From assembly GCA_900541065.1 (NCBI GenBank), contig UQIE01000029.1, positions 1 to 22,540 of the forward strand: a DNA stretch of 22,540 bases, in the 5' to 3' direction. This document shows positions 22,339 to 22,540 of this stretch, in pieces. Position 1 is the first letter of the stretch, and each line of letters starts with the position of its first letter. The notes below the pieces were generated by a model, which was not told the DNA's origin, made no database searches, and saw only the letters and a list, made by a program, of their open reading frames with translations. The position numbers were made by a program, and so were the translations under genes. This DNA comes from an uncultured Collinsella sp. GTDB lineage: Bacteria; Actinomycetota; Coriobacteriia; Coriobacteriales; Coriobacteriaceae.

Positions 22339-22373
22339 AAGGAGTGTCCCAAACTGCCGGCAAAAAAGGAACG
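22339..22373 (+). repeat. 35-bp direct repeat, right copy flanking the ATPase gene
   Basis: This copy begins AAGGAGTGTCCCAAACTGCC, 23 bases past the ATPase stop codon, and matches the left copy at 20830-20864 with four differences. Confidence 0.65.
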
Positions 22374-22431
22374 TCTCTATCTGCCGCATTCCCGAAGCAA
22401 GGCAACGCCGATGTTTTGGCAACGGCAGCGA

Positions 22432-22530
22432 GCGGGCCGCATTTGAGACAAGGTGACGTGAAACGAAAGGGCGCTGACCTTCTGGTCGCGCCCTTGAAGT
22501 TGAACGTCAGATTGTCCAAATGCGGCCCGC
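22432..22530. repeat. Large nested stem-loop element at window end
   Basis: GCGGGCCGCATTTG at the left arm (22432-22459) and CAAATGCGGCCCGC at the right arm (22504-22530) pair over about 24 of 27 positions. Inside, AAGGGCGC (22467-22474) pairs with GCGCCCTT (22488-22495), with GACC/GGTC at the apex. There is no ORF of note. It may be a repeat element or a terminator between genes. Confidence 0.7.
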
Positions 22531-22540
22531 GCAGCGTCGA

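Noticed and set aside
20830..22530. Insertion sequence around the ATPase gene
   Set aside because: There is no transposase, no terminal inverted repeats matching each other, and no short target duplication; only long direct repeats are seen.

Overview
The window looks like chromosome of a Coriobacteriia gut anaerobe, most likely Collinsella or a close relative. This is an inference from moderately high GC, an agmatine-fermentation locus, a flavodiiron protein, a Firmicutes-type galT and many palindromic GC-rich intergenic elements. No rRNA, tRNA, CRISPR array, transposase or phage gene was seen.

Layout. (1) 1-450: repeat fragments and a small plus-strand ORF. (2) 447-6662, minus strand: an agmatine deiminase locus transcribed as putrescine carbamoyltransferase, APC antiporter, agmatine deiminase, then a second APC antiporter. 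Agmatine would enter in exchange for putrescine, be deiminated to N-carbamoylputrescine, and be phosphorolysed to putrescine plus carbamoyl phosphate. The carbamate kinase that would make ATP is not in the window. A divergent membrane-anchored LuxR-type gene (6993-7958) matches the AguR type of regulator, and the shared promoter region holds a pair of inverted boxes. Between the deiminase and the second antiporter lies a 667-bp stretch of stacked stem-loops, including two copies of a modular RNA-like unit. (3) 7957-8254: three strong hairpin terminators and a palindromic repeat. (4) 8288-11300, minus: a BceAB-like ABC transporter (FtsX permease plus ATPase). (5) 11449-12438, plus: one reading frame joining a MutT-type NUDIX domain to a Vsr-type mismatch endonuclease. 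(6) 12439-13148: a possible small ORF and a 153-bp element bounded by a perfect 38-bp inverted repeat. (7) 13149-15144: class II ketose-bisphosphate aldolase, divergent from a DeoR regulator. (8) 15219-16379, minus: flavodiiron A-type flavoprotein. (9) 16509-20703: a LacI/GalR regulator divergent from galK-galT, with three copies of a likely operator in between. (10) 20830-22373: a DUF4143-type ATPase behind tandem 33-bp repeats and bracketed by 35-bp direct repeats, followed by a large stem-loop element at the window end.

The metabolic genes are mostly conventional. The less ordinary content is the MutT-Vsr fusion, the modular hairpin array at 2169-2530, the large inverted-repeat elements, and the repeat-framed ATPase cassette.
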